From Pinibacter soli (lineage in GTDB: Bacteria > Bacteroidota > Bacteroidia > Chitinophagales > Chitinophagaceae), in NCBI RefSeq assembly GCF_029961145.1, contig NZ_JASBRG010000008.1, positions 1 to 64,000 of the forward strand: a stretch of 64,000 nucleotides of DNA. Direction: 5' to 3'. The position numbers were made by a program, and so were the translations under genes. Under the pieces are notes generated by a model. The model searched no databases. It had not been told where the DNA came from and worked only from the letters and a program-made list of their open reading frames with translations. Each line of letters starts with the position of its first letter. Within the stretch, counting starts at the first letter, position 1. Of this stretch, positions 43,645-51,625 are shown one piece after another.

Positions 43645-44202
43645 TTATCTTAGAAGGTAAACTGACTTTTCTAAGCCGCATTTTTCTAAAGTGTTTAACA
43701 CCTGCTTTTTGGTTTGAGGTGGTTTTTTCAAGGAATCAACCAATTTGTCCAAGGTTTGCAAGACTACTTTTTTGTTCTCACTTACAAGCCTTAAGACAAA
43801 GTCATCTGGAGAAATGGCTTCGATATTTTGCTCCTTCAGTTTAGACTTAGGAAAGTCTTTAAGATTATTGGTTAAGATCAAAGACGCGCCACCTTTGATG
43901 GCGGCAGCAAGAACATGTCTGTCATTACTATCGGGTAGCGACAACAATGCAATCAGTTTTTCGTATTCGGTAACTTTCGCATCTGGAAAATAGTCGTCCA
44001 TTAGAGTTTTTGTTCTGTCCAACTTTGTAATTGTTAGATCTGGTCTGTTTTTCGCCAGATTCTCTATCCATTCGCTGAGAATTTTGTTCGTCCATTTTGG
44101 TTCGTACAAATCGGCATCAGCTAATCGAAGTAAAAAGTCTCTTAAAGGAGCAGAATAGATTGCATTGGCGTCAAGCAACACAATTGTCTTCAGATTATTC
44201 AT
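43645..44202 (-). CDS. PIN domain toxin
   Basis: A 185-residue PIN-fold ribonuclease-type protein. The acidic metal-site residues are Asp11 (VLLDANAIY), Glu44 (ILSEWIEN), Asp91 and Asp94 (PDSNDRHVLAAAI) and Asp116 (TNNLKDF). The ATG at 44202 overlaps the stop of the upstream excisionase-like gene by 4 bp (ATGA); a GTG at 44211 is an alternative start. A PIN protein directly downstream of, and coupled to, a DNA-binding partner is the usual layout of a type II toxin-antitoxin pair. The residues after about 135 form a helical tail with Lys-rich content. RNA substrate unknown. Confidence 0.8.
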   Translation of the reverse strand: MNNLKTIVLLDANAIYSAPLRDFLLRLADADLYEPKWTNKILSEWIENLAKNRPDLTITKLDRTKTLMDDYFPDAKVTEYEKLIALLSLPDSNDRHVLAAAIKGGASLILTNNLKDFPKSKLKEQNIEAISPDDFVLRLVSENKKVVLQTLDKLVDSLKKPPQTKKQVLNTLEKCGLEKSVYLLR

Positions 44203-44657
44203 GAATGCCACAGATTAAGTTCCTGCGCCTGTCTGGTCATCCAATCAAGAGCTCGTTTTCTTTGTTTTCTAAATTCTTTCTCATAAGCAATCACATCCGC
44301 AAGTTTTATACGCCTATGGGAACCTACTTTTTGGTAAGGAATTTTTCCTTCTTCCAGTAGCTTTACAACGTAGGGTCGGGAAAAATTCAGTATGTCAGCT
44401 GCTTGCTGGGTTGAGATTAATTCATCAGATGAGAGAATAGTAATGGATTTTCCTTCCGCCATCTTGCCAACTATGCTATAAAGATGGCTTAATGCCTGAG
44501 TTGGCACACTCATTGCCGTTCCGTTTTTGCCAACGGTCACAATTGTCGTGGCAGCTTTCTTTTTTTTAGACTGTCGCTGTAGTTTTTGAATTTCGTTCAT
44601 TGCTTCCATTGCTATTTTTTGTTCATGTTTTGTTGGTTTGAAGGTTACTGTTTGCAT
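44199..44657 (-). CDS. Excisionase-like HTH antitoxin
   Basis: A 152-residue protein whose central part (about 77-125) is a MerR/excisionase-type helix-turn-helix: STQQAADILNFSRPYVVKLL, then GKIPYQKVGSHRRIKLADVI. The N-terminus has a Lys-rich stretch (KLQRQSKKKKAATT) and the C-terminus a basic helix (residues ~130-150). The frame is open up to 44804, but the start is placed at the ATG at 44657 (MQTVTFKPTKHEQK). It is coupled to the PIN toxin gene, and the protein presumably neutralises the toxin and represses its own promoter. Confidence 0.75.
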   Translation of the reverse strand: MQTVTFKPTKHEQKIAMEAMNEIQKLQRQSKKKKAATTIVTVGKNGTAMSVPTQALSHLYSIVGKMAEGKSITILSSDELISTQQAADILNFSRPYVVKLLEEGKIPYQKVGSHRRIKLADVIAYEKEFRKQRKRALDWMTRQAQELNLWHS

Positions 44658-44771
44658 AAAAAGTATTTGGTACTCAAATGTACATAAACGAAATAAACGA
44701 AACGAGTATTTTTTTCTTTTAGCAACTAATCCCAACCATTCAATTATTCGATCTTGAAGGGACTTAATCAC

Positions 44772-44796
44772 AAAAAAAGCCGCACTCTCGTGCGGC
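44772..44796 (-). terminator. Terminator of the methionine operon
   Basis: GCCGCAC (44779-44785) and GTGCGGC (44790-44796) form a 7-bp GC stem with a TCTC loop. The A7 run at 44772-44778 becomes the U-tract read leftward. It lies 40 nt past the homoserine dehydrogenase stop and separates the operon from the toxin-antitoxin pair. Confidence 0.85.
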
Positions 44797-44835
44797 CCAG
44801 ACAAAAACTATAACAATGAAAAATGAGAGAGCTGA

Positions 44836-46092
44836 TTAGAATATGCCTGCGAGTTCCAGGCTTTTTTTCTTGATGTTTCTTATTTCAACGTCTTCAATAA
44901 TTGAATCCGGCGCAACGATAAGTGATGTGCCGTTTTCTTTCCACCATTTGCCGTTTTTAAGCTCCGCAAAAGGGAGTACGCCTACAAGGTAGCTTCTGCT
45001 TTCAGAGGAGTGCCATTCTTCGATCCAATTGAATTTCTCTTTAGGAATGTTTTTCAGATCTGTAAAGCTTATGTACACTCTTATGTAAAAATCATCGCTT
45101 AGCTCATGCGGCGTGTGATGATACAATTTCTTATACTCGTATTTGTAATCGTAACGAAGCGATGAGATATCACTCAGCACCGCAGAAGCAGTAGGGAAGC
45201 TTCCGGCACCTTTTCCGTAAAAGAATTGCTTGTCGGCAAAACCACTTTCGATTACCACTCCATTGTATTCATTTTTTACAAATGATAAATGGTCGTCAGC
45301 CGAAACAAATTGTGGCAATACAAACGCCGCTACTTTTCCGTTCTTCAACTTCTTTGCTTGCGCTACCAGTTTTATCTGGAGATTTTTTTCTTTTGCAGCA
45401 TTTGCGTCCGTTGCATCAATATTTTGAATGCCATTGAACACGATGGCGTCGGGGTGAATCAGGATACCGTAAGCATGCGTGAGCAGGAATGCCCATTTGC
45501 TTACTGCATCATGTCCTTCTACATCAAGAGTTGGATCAGACTCGGCGAAGCCAAGTTGCTGTGCAAGGATAAGTGCTTGCTGGAAATCGAGTTTATCCTC
45601 AAACATTTTCGTAAGGATAAAGTTTGTAGAACCGTTTACGATTGCTTTTATGGAATGCAGCAAGTCGTTGTCATAGTATTCTTCCAGGTTACGGATAACA
45701 GGGATCGATGCACATGCCGCAGCTTCGCAAAGAAACGACTGTCCTGTAGTCTGTTGTAATTTTAAAATAGCCGGCAAGTGTTCAGCGATCATTTTTTTGC
45801 TGGCACTTACCACAGATTTTCCGTTGGTCAAAGCGGTGCTTACAATTTCAAATGCGGCATCCGCTTCGTTGATTACCTCTACAATCACATTGATCTCGGG
45901 ATCGTTCAGTAATACGTCCTTGTCTGTTGTAAATAAACTTGCCGGAGCATTTCTTTTTTTGTGCGCATCTTTAATACACACTTTTTTGATACTGGCTTTT
46001 AAAGACGGAGTTTGTTGTAAAACCTTATATAAACCTTCACCTACTACACCAAAACCAAAAAGACCGATCGTTAATTGCTTATGTGTTTCCAT
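44836..46092 (-). CDS. hom: Homoserine dehydrogenase
   Basis: A 418-residue NAD(P)-dependent dehydrogenase turning aspartate semialdehyde into homoserine, the precursor of methionine and threonine. The Rossmann start is TIGLFGFGVVGEGLYKVL. The catalytic region contains NGSTNFILTKMFEDKLDF and GFAESDPTLDVEGHDAVSKW, the homoserine dehydrogenase signature. The C-terminal ~100 residues (from about 318) are a regulatory-type extension without aspartokinase. It is the third gene of the operon behind the SAM riboswitch; the metB-type gene supplies the next methionine step. Confidence 0.93.
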   Translation of the reverse strand: METHKQLTIGLFGFGVVGEGLYKVLQQTPSLKASIKKVCIKDAHKKRNAPASLFTTDKDVLLNDPEINVIVEVINEADAAFEIVSTALTNGKSVVSASKKMIAEHLPAILKLQQTTGQSFLCEAAACASIPVIRNLEEYYDNDLLHSIKAIVNGSTNFILTKMFEDKLDFQQALILAQQLGFAESDPTLDVEGHDAVSKWAFLLTHAYGILIHPDAIVFNGIQNIDATDANAAKEKNLQIKLVAQAKKLKNGKVAAFVLPQFVSADDHLSFVKNEYNGVVIESGFADKQFFYGKGAGSFPTASAVLSDISSLRYDYKYEYKKLYHHTPHELSDDFYIRVYISFTDLKNIPKEKFNWIEEWHSSESRSYLVGVLPFAELKNGKWWKENGTSLIVAPDSIIEDVEIRNIKKKSLELAGIF

Positions 46093-46121
46093 TGTTTATG
46101 CTTAGTCTGTTTTTAATTTAA

Positions 46122-46185
46122 AAGTAAAAAGTAGAAATTCAAAAGTCAAAAGCGCTCTCTCATTTTTTACTTTTGAATTTTTACT
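46122..46185. repeat. A/T-rich inverted repeat
   Basis: AGTAAAAAGTAGAAATTCAA (from 46122) faces ACTTTTGAATTTTTACT (46169-46185), composed of the phrase AAAAGTAAAAA and its complement. It lies between the QueF-like and hom genes and resembles the cysE-cysK repeat. Confidence 0.5.
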
Positions 46186-46198
46186 GTTGAATTTGTTG

Positions 46199-46633
46199 TC
46201 ACATCGTTACTTCCCATTCATCTTCTATAATTTTCCAGTCGTTAAATGTTTCTGTGCCTCCGCGAATTTTCCAGTCGGAATCAATGGTCAGTTTTGAGCT
46301 GATGCCACCACGCGGATTACAAATCATAACAATCCTTAGCCTTGAAGGTTGATAAACGGCCATAAGATCCTCGTAAATAATATTGATCAGTCTTTCATAA
46401 CTCACTACGATGTTCCTTAGCTGGAAAACATAGTGCTTCAGGGACTTGAGTTCGATAATGCTTTTGCCCGGATAAAAGGTAAGATAGATCACTGCAAAGT
46501 CAGGCTGCTCCTTTACTCCGAGAAAAGTGAACTCGGGAATTTTTGTTTTTATTTCATACGCCTGGTTTGTAGGGTTTGGAATAGCAACGAGTAAATTCCT
46601 GTCAATATCTTTATACGTTTTTATAGCGCTCAT
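46199..46633 (-). CDS. QueF-fold protein lacking the catalytic cysteine
   Basis: A 144-residue protein of the QueF (7-cyano-7-deazaguanine reductase) T-fold family: IPEFTFLGVKEQPDFAVIYL (32-51), IELKSLKHYVFQLRN (60-74), NPRGGIS (106-112). In active QueF the segment reads EFTxLCPKTGQPDF, with the nucleophilic Cys. Here that position is Gly39 and the loop is one residue shorter. Asp45 and Glu80 (equivalents of Asp62 and Glu97 of the Bacillus enzyme) are kept, and His96 is Tyr79. Only Cys105 remains, and it lies elsewhere. It sits between metB and hom under a SAM riboswitch, so nitrile reduction is unlikely and a methionine-linked role is inferred. The short length is close to the QueF core. Confidence 0.85.
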   Translation of the reverse strand: MSAIKTYKDIDRNLLVAIPNPTNQAYEIKTKIPEFTFLGVKEQPDFAVIYLTFYPGKSIIELKSLKHYVFQLRNIVVSYERLINIIYEDLMAVYQPSRLRIVMICNPRGGISSKLTIDSDWKIRGGTETFNDWKIIEDEWEVTM

Positions 46634-46664
46634 CTAAGTTGTATTTGAAGGGGTTTGATTGTTT

Positions 46665-47849
46665 TTAACAAGCTTGTAATACTTGCGAACCGATTACATT
46701 TTTGTTTTCAATAGAATCAAATGTTTGTTTCAAATCATTGATCAAATCATTCGCGTCTTCCAAACCAACGCTCAATCTTATCAGGCTGTCATTCACACCG
46801 TTTGCTCTGCGTTTATCTGCAGGGATGGATTTGTGGGTCATTTGTGCAGGGTGGCAAAGCAGGCTTTTTACACCGCCAAGGCTTTCTGCCAATTTGAACA
46901 AACTGGTAGAAGTTACAAAAGCTGCGGCTGCTTCTTCAGTGTCATTTTTCAAAGTAAATGATACCACGCCACCAAATGCCTTCTGCTGTGTTGCTGCCAA
47001 TTCATGTTGCGGATGGCTCTTTAATCCAGGATAAAAAACTTTATCCACTGCTGGATGCGATTCAAGGAAAGTGGCTACAGCCAAGGCATTGCGGCTATGT
47101 TCTTTTACACGCAAATGCAAAGTTTCAATACCTCTGATCAAAAGGAAGCTATCAAACGGTCCAAGAATATTACCGCAGGCGTTTTGATAGAATTTTATTT
47201 GTTCACCCAGTTCTTTTGTTTTTGTTACTACAACACCGGCTATTACATCGCTGTGACCACCCAGATATTTTGTAGCACTGTGTACTACGATATCCGCACC
47301 AAGGTCAAGCGGGTTCTGCAATACAGGTGTTGCAAACGTATTGTCTACGCAAAGCAGGATGTTTTGTTGCTTAGCAAGCTTTGCTATTGCTGTAATATCA
47401 GAGATCTTAAGCGTAGGATTAGTAGGCGTTTCAAGCCAGATCAATTTTGTTTTTGGAGTAATGGCGTTGAAAACTTCCTCCACTTTTGTGGTATCAACAT
47501 AAGTAACGCTGATGCCAAACTTCTTATACACTTTTTCAAACAGACGAAAAGCACCGCCGTAGATGTCATCCACAGCTACAATTTCATCACCGCTTTCAAG
47601 GAGCTTTACTACTGCGTCGATAGCTGCAAGGCCACTGGCGAAGGCAAGACCAAACTCACCGTGCTCAAGTTCTGCGACTAAGTTTTCCAGTGTTTTGCGT
47701 GTAGGATTGTTGCTGCGGGAGTAATCAAATCCTTTGTTAACGCCTGGTGCTTCCTGCTCGAAAGTGGATGTTTGATAAATAGGAACTGCGATTGCGCCTG
47801 TTAATTCATCTACCGGAATGCTGTGAATGAGTTTTGTTGTTGCTTGCAT
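46665..47849 (-). CDS. metB: Cystathionine gamma-synthase family PLP enzyme
   Basis: A 394-residue pyridoxal-phosphate enzyme of the Cys/Met metabolism family. The Schiff-base Lys is in VVHSATKYLGGHSDV, preceded by LCVDNTFATPVLQNPLDLGA and followed by the family segment HPAVDKVFYPGLKSHPQHEL. SLGGVKSLLCHPAQMTH is near the C-terminus. It is the first gene of an operon with the QueF-like protein and homoserine dehydrogenase under a SAM-I riboswitch, so it most likely makes cystathionine or homocysteine. The family also includes lyases and sulfhydrylases, so the exact reaction rests on context. Confidence 0.85.
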   Translation of the reverse strand: MQATTKLIHSIPVDELTGAIAVPIYQTSTFEQEAPGVNKGFDYSRSNNPTRKTLENLVAELEHGEFGLAFASGLAAIDAVVKLLESGDEIVAVDDIYGGAFRLFEKVYKKFGISVTYVDTTKVEEVFNAITPKTKLIWLETPTNPTLKISDITAIAKLAKQQNILLCVDNTFATPVLQNPLDLGADIVVHSATKYLGGHSDVIAGVVVTKTKELGEQIKFYQNACGNILGPFDSFLLIRGIETLHLRVKEHSRNALAVATFLESHPAVDKVFYPGLKSHPQHELAATQQKAFGGVVSFTLKNDTEEAAAAFVTSTSLFKLAESLGGVKSLLCHPAQMTHKSIPADKRRANGVNDSLIRLSVGLEDANDLINDLKQTFDSIENKNVIGSQVLQAC

Positions 47850-47992
47850 TGTTAAACAGTTTTTGTGCTTCGCTGTGCGAAACGATTGATAATTGATTAA
47901 ACATTGTTTTGTCTGAAAACTTATGCAAGAAGGATTACCGGAAATGCTGTTTTGTTTGATACTTCACCAGGTTGGCAACAAGTGTATAAAAC

Positions 47993-48025
47993 AAAAAAGC
48001 GCTCCCGATAAATCAGAAGCGCTTT
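47993..48025 (-). terminator. Expression-platform terminator of the SAM riboswitch
   Basis: AAAGCGCT (47996-48003) and AGCGCTTT (48018-48025) pair over 8 bp with a 14-nt loop. The A-run on the left is the U-tract read leftward. It stands 36 nt past the riboswitch core and about 145 nt before the metB start, so ligand-dependent termination is expected. Confidence 0.75.
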
Positions 48026-48060
48026 AAATATTGTAAGTAGAAATTGTAAAGCATTATCTG

Positions 48061-48181
48061 ACTTATCTGTCCCGAATAAAATCCATCGGGGTGGAATTGG
48101 CACCTTACTTCTTCGAGTTGAATCGAATTGCAGGTTGCCAAGGCTTCAAAGGGCCATGTCCCTCAGCCTTTCTTGATAAGT
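48061..48181 (-). promoter_or_regulatory. SAM-I riboswitch
   Basis: Read on the minus strand, the P1 stem is ACTTATC (48181-48175) with GATAAGT (48067-48061). Between them lie the SAM-I hallmarks AGGCTGAGGGACATGGCCC, TGAAGCCTTGGCAACCT and AAGGTGCCAATTCCACC, then a GGGACAGATAAG closing segment. It binds S-adenosylmethionine and acts in the leader of the metB operon, switching it off at high SAM through the downstream terminator. Confidence 0.95.
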
Positions 48182-48200
48182 GATCTATAAAGAACTGGCG

Positions 48201-48208
48201 CAAAGATA
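48201..48208 (-). promoter_or_regulatory. -7 box of the methionine operon
   Basis: On the minus strand the sequence reads TATCTTTG, a perfect TAnnTTTG box, 20 nt before the riboswitch P1 stem. A TTTG at about 48230-48233 gives a spacer of 21 nt, near the usual 19-20. Confidence 0.6.
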
Positions 48209-48385
48209 AGGTTACATATTTCAAATTTCCAAATGGAATTTGGGGAATTGAAAATTGAAAGTTGAAAATTTAAAATGATTTTGCTTTTGGGTTAATTGGT
48301 TATCAAGTATTTAGATGTTGACAAAAAAGTTTGAAATTTTTTGTGCGGCAACACTAACAACCATCAACTAACAACCGACAACTTG

Positions 48386-48393
48386 TATTTTTG
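48386..48393 (+). promoter_or_regulatory. -7 box of the WYL regulator gene
   Basis: TATTTTTG matches the TAnnTTTG consensus and lies 22 nt before the TTG start proposed at 48416. An open frame also extends upstream to an ATG at 48341, which would be before this promoter, so the TTG is favoured. Confidence 0.45.
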
Positions 48394-48415
48394 TCACTCC
48401 AACAAACAACAACAA

Positions 48416-49369
48416 TTGAACCGGATAGACAGGCTAAGTGCCATTTTGATTCATCTGCAAAGCAAGCGACGTGTAACGGCACAGGAAATTGCTGAGCGTT
48501 TCGAGATTAGTTTGCGAAGCGTATATCGTGATGTAAAAGCCCTGCAGGAGAGTGGTGTGCCGATCATCGGTGAATCGGGCATCGGTTATTCCGTAATGGA
48601 AGGTTACCGTTTACCGCCCGTAATGTTTACTAATGAAGAAGCCAGTTCGCTGTTACTTGCGGGAAAACTAGCGGAGATTTCTACTGATCCCGCTGTGAAA
48701 AAGCATTTTGAAAACGCATTGTTTAAAATCAAATCTGTACTGCGTTACACAGACAAAGAGCAAATCGAAACGCTCGAAGAAAATGTCATCGTTATCCCGT
48801 CATCTTACAATACGAGCAAAGATGCAAATGCTCAATATTTAAGCGAGCTACAAAGAGCGATGGTCACAAAAAGAGTGGTGCACATGGAATATTGCAAGGC
48901 GTATGACACCACTGTTGAAGCTCGTGATGTAGAACCAATCGGCTTGTGCTACTATGGAAACGCATGGCATTGCATTGCCTGGTGCAGGCTGCGAAAAGAT
49001 TACAGGGATTTTAAAATGAGCCGTATTGTAAAGCTTTACGTAACAGACACAGTTTTTGATAATTCCTCACATCCATCCATAAGCGAATATCTCAGCAAGA
49101 TGACGGCGAGAGAAAAGCAGCTTTCTGAGATCATCATCAGGATAAGAAAAGATGTTGCCAGGTACATCGGCGGGCAAAAATATTATTACGGATTTGTGTC
49201 TGAAGAAATATGTGAAGACGACGTAAGGCTAACGTTCCTAACTTCTTATCCCGATATGTTTGCCCGCTGGATTCTGATGTTCACTGATGGGCTCACCATT
49301 GAATCTCCAGCTGACTTTAAAGCCCAGGTTAAAGAGATGTGCGAGAAGTTATACAGGCATCATGTGTGA
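48416..49369 (+). CDS. YafY-type HTH/WYL transcriptional regulator
   Basis: A 317-residue regulator. The N-terminal winged helix covers residues ~1-60 (RIDRLSAILIHLQSKRRVTA, EIAERFEISLRSVYRDVKAL and the wing GESGIGYSVMEGYRLPPVMF). A WYL domain occupies about 140-230 (VEPIGLCYYGNAWHCIAWCR), which in this family binds small ligands or nucleic acids. The C-terminal WCX-like part ends VKEMCEKLYRHHV. Start taken as TTG at 48416. The two following genes (GyrI-like, SRPBCC) are its likely targets and share its strand. Confidence 0.85.
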   Translation: MNRIDRLSAILIHLQSKRRVTAQEIAERFEISLRSVYRDVKALQESGVPIIGESGIGYSVMEGYRLPPVMFTNEEASSLLLAGKLAEISTDPAVKKHFENALFKIKSVLRYTDKEQIETLEENVIVIPSSYNTSKDANAQYLSELQRAMVTKRVVHMEYCKAYDTTVEARDVEPIGLCYYGNAWHCIAWCRLRKDYRDFKMSRIVKLYVTDTVFDNSSHPSISEYLSKMTAREKQLSEIIIRIRKDVARYIGGQKYYYGFVSEEICEDDVRLTFLTSYPDMFARWILMFTDGLTIESPADFKAQVKEMCEKLYRHHV

Positions 49370-49394
49370 GTCAACACTGTCGACCATCAAAAAA

Positions 49395-49465
49395 TTACCA
49401 CTAAGAATTGCCTGAATTTTATAAAGCTCTTAGTGAATCTTGTGTCCTTAGTACCTTAGTGGTAA
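49395..49465. repeat. Inverted repeat TTACCACTAAG
   Basis: TTACCACTAAG (49395-49405) and CTTAGTGGTAA (49455-49465) are perfect 11-bp arms. Smaller copies of CTTAG lie within (GCTCTTAGTGAATC, CCTTAGTACC). It lies between the regulator and the GyrI-like gene. Confidence 0.6.
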
Positions 49466-49559
49466 ACTTCAAAAGCGAAGGTTTTTTCTCTTTTCAAAAA
49501 AACTTCCTGACATAAGGCTGTCACTACCGCATTGTTGTTTTGTGTAAAATTAACACACC

Positions 49560-50018
49560 ATGCAAGTCAAAACAATGCCACCGATGACCGTTCTTTATTA
49601 CACTACGAGAACAACTTTTGCCGGATTAGAAGATATTATCGGCAAGGTTCCGCAAGAGCTGCAAAATGAAGCAAATCGCCTGCAACTTTTTATTTCCGGG
49701 CCTCAATACTGGTTTTATTTTGGCGCCGATGGCAAACCGGATACGGAATTTACTCTTGAGGTTGCACTTCCTATCAAAGGCGACGTTAATCAATCAAGCG
49801 CTTATCAATTCAAACACTTATCACCTTTCAAATGCGTTGCTGCCACTCATGAAGGTGGTTGGGATCAATTGCATCTTACCTACGGTAAAATAATTCCGTG
49901 GTTGTTTTCGCAGGGCATGCAAATGGCAAACGATCTTGAGTGCAGGGAAATGTATGTGAATGTTGATTTTGAAGAACAGGAAAACAATTTAACCGAAGTG
50001 CTGGTCGGCATTAAATAA
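49560..50018 (+). CDS. GyrI-like small-molecule-binding protein
   Basis: A 152-residue protein with the GyrI-like/AraC-effector-binding fold: VKTMPPMTVLYYTTRTTFAG near the start, then ISGPQYWFYFGADGKPDTEF, VALPIKGDVN and CVAATHEGGWDQLHLTYGKI. Such domains bind xenobiotics or act as multidrug-binding effectors. It is encoded 190 bp after a WYL regulator and 14 bp before an SRPBCC protein. The cofactor or ligand is unknown. Confidence 0.75.
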   Translation: MQVKTMPPMTVLYYTTRTTFAGLEDIIGKVPQELQNEANRLQLFISGPQYWFYFGADGKPDTEFTLEVALPIKGDVNQSSAYQFKHLSPFKCVAATHEGGWDQLHLTYGKIIPWLFSQGMQMANDLECREMYVNVDFEEQENNLTEVLVGIK

Positions 50019-50032
50019 TTCAAACGCCATTT

Positions 50033-50464
50033 ATGGAAACCGCATTAAGCATAGAGCGTTCTTTGTCATTGCCCGCAACGAAAGACCATGTTTGGCAGGC
50101 ATTGATAGATCCGGATTTTACAAGGCAGTACATGTTCAATTGCGAGGTGATCACTGATTGGCAGGAGGGAAGTATGGTGCTTTGGGTAGGAAAATATGCA
50201 GGTTACGAAGCATTTCAAAAGGGATTGGTGATCAAATTTGTTCCCTGTAAGGAATTGAAATATTCCTTGTTCGACCCCTACTATGAAAGTGAAGATGAAC
50301 TTCGTAATTATGTGCATGTTTCTTATAAGCTGGAAGAAGAAGATCACAGTACAAAGCTGGTAGCAACGATAAATAATTTCGGGGCAAACTACAATCGCTA
50401 TTCGCAGGTTAAGCACTCCTGGGATGAGGAAGTATTGCCGGGATTAGAAGGGCTGTTTAAATAA
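50033..50464 (+). CDS. SRPBCC domain protein (AHSA1 type)
   Basis: A 143-residue START-like protein of the AHSA1 group: LPATKDHVWQALIDPDFTRQ at the start, VITDWQEGSMVLWVGKYAGY, then VHVSYKLEEEDHSTKLVATI and the C-terminal helix WDEEVLPGLEGLF. The fold has a hydrophobic ligand pocket. It follows the GyrI-like gene by 14 bp, so both are one transcript. Role unknown; a xenobiotic- or signal-response module is inferred from the neighbours. Confidence 0.85.
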   Translation: METALSIERSLSLPATKDHVWQALIDPDFTRQYMFNCEVITDWQEGSMVLWVGKYAGYEAFQKGLVIKFVPCKELKYSLFDPYYESEDELRNYVHVSYKLEEEDHSTKLVATINNFGANYNRYSQVKHSWDEEVLPGLEGLFK

Positions 50465-50492
50465 ACAAAGAGCGCAGATTAATGAGAAAGAA

Positions 50493-50611
50493 CGCAGATT
50501 TTCAAGATCATTATGATTAATGATGATTTTTCATTTGAGATTTAATGCAATGCCTAATTCAAATTCTAAATATTAAATCATCATTAATCATAATAGTCGT
50601 GATAATCTGCG
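50493..50611. repeat. Nested inverted repeat after the SRPBCC gene
   Basis: Perfect 19-bp inner arms TTATGATTAATGATGATTT (50511-50529) and AAATCATCATTAATCATAA (50575-50593) lie inside outer arms CGCAGATT (50493-50500) and AATCTGCG (50604-50611). It lies between the convergent SRPBCC and OmpA-lipoprotein genes. Confidence 0.75.
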
Positions 50612-50629
50612 TGCTTGTACTTTGCGGCT

Positions 50630-51313
50630 CTATTGTTGACCTGCTTGTTTTTTGGCTTCCTGCTGCATTTTTTCGTTAGCAGAAATTATAAATTCCACGC
50701 GACGGTTTTGTGTACGCCCTTCCGGTGTGGCATTAGGATATTTTGGAACATCCGGGCCATAACCTTTTGTTGTAACGCGAGATGAGTTGATATTATGATC
50801 AAGCAAATAGTTTGCTACTGCAATCGCACGGTTTACGGACAATGTTTGGTTGTATGCTTTTGTTCCCGTACTATCCGTGTGACCTTGTACTTCGATATCT
50901 GTATCTGGATATGTATTAAGGACAGTGATCAATTTGTTGAGGCTTTCTTTTGATTGATCAGAAAGATCAAATTTATTTACCTTGAACAGTACTGCACTGT
51001 TGAACTCGACCATAATACCTTCGCCTACTCTTTCTACTTTTGCGTCAGGTATGGTTTGTTTAATTTGCTCAGCCTGTTTATCCATGTTGCGGCCAATGAT
51101 CGCACCACCTGCGCCACCTACAACGGCTCCGATGATAGCGCCGAGACCCGCATTGCCAGCTATTTTGCCAATTACTGCACCTGCAGCGGCACCACCTGCA
51201 GTTCCTATCACTGCACCTTTTTCTGTTTTGTTCATTTTGTTAACCGTGCTACATCCTGATGCCAAAATCAAAAGAGCCATGCTACCAAATAGAAGACTTT
51301 TTACTTTTTTCAT
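50630..51313 (-). CDS. OmpA family lipoprotein with glycine-zipper segment
   Basis: A 227-residue lipoprotein. The signal peptide MKKVKSLLFGSMALLILASG ends in a lipobox with Cys21. A glycine-zipper stretch (about 33-72, GAVIGTAGGAAAGAVIGKI and GAIIGAVVGGAGGAIIG) follows. The OmpA peptidoglycan-binding domain covers about 100-215, with VQGHTDSTGTKAYNQTLSVN and TTKGYGPDVPKYPNATPEGR, then NRRVEFII. This is the YiaD-like arrangement: outer-membrane-anchored, peptidoglycan-bound. Monocistronic. Confidence 0.9.
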   Translation of the reverse strand: MKKVKSLLFGSMALLILASGCSTVNKMNKTEKGAVIGTAGGAAAGAVIGKIAGNAGLGAIIGAVVGGAGGAIIGRNMDKQAEQIKQTIPDAKVERVGEGIMVEFNSAVLFKVNKFDLSDQSKESLNKLITVLNTYPDTDIEVQGHTDSTGTKAYNQTLSVNRAIAVANYLLDHNINSSRVTTKGYGPDVPKYPNATPEGRTQNRRVEFIISANEKMQQEAKKQAGQQ

Positions 51314-51625
51314 ACACTTTGGGTTTTATTACAATAAAATTTTATTTCTAAATAGTTAAAAAAATTGTTCCTCAGCTATAAGTATTTGGGAAAAGAATAC
51401 CGATGTAAAAGAGATGAATTAACCCGTTGTTGGGTTGCGTATAATGAATTGCGACTTGTATATTGGATCATAGGCTGGATTTTGTTTGAGGCCGCAAATG
51501 TAAATAATTCATGTAAACAATGGATGAGTAAAAGTCCTATAAACAAAAAAAACCGGGCAATTTGCCCGGACTTTATATTGGTCGAATATCAGAATTTTGG
51601 ATGGCTTAATGGTAATTGGATTTTA
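51314..51625. other. Intergenic region with leftward terminator
   Basis: 312 bp between two minus-strand genes. The terminator of the right-hand gene lies at 51545-51569: CCGGGCAA (51553-51560) and TTGCCCGG (51562-51569) with an A-run on the left that becomes a U-tract leftward. The rest presumably holds the promoter of the OmpA lipoprotein. A short plus-strand frame at 51365-51631 has no recognisable sequence. Confidence 0.6.
51545..51569 (-). terminator. Rho-independent terminator (leftward)
   Basis: An 8-bp stem CCGGGCAA/TTGCCCGG around a single T, preceded by an A8 run (51545-51552) that reads as U-tract on the minus strand. It ends the transcript of the repeat protein at 51626-52534. 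Confidence 0.85.

Noticed and set aside
47921-48103. Minus-strand frame of 60 codons upstream of metB
   Set aside because: It overlaps the SAM riboswitch and its terminator; the sequence is explained by the RNA element.
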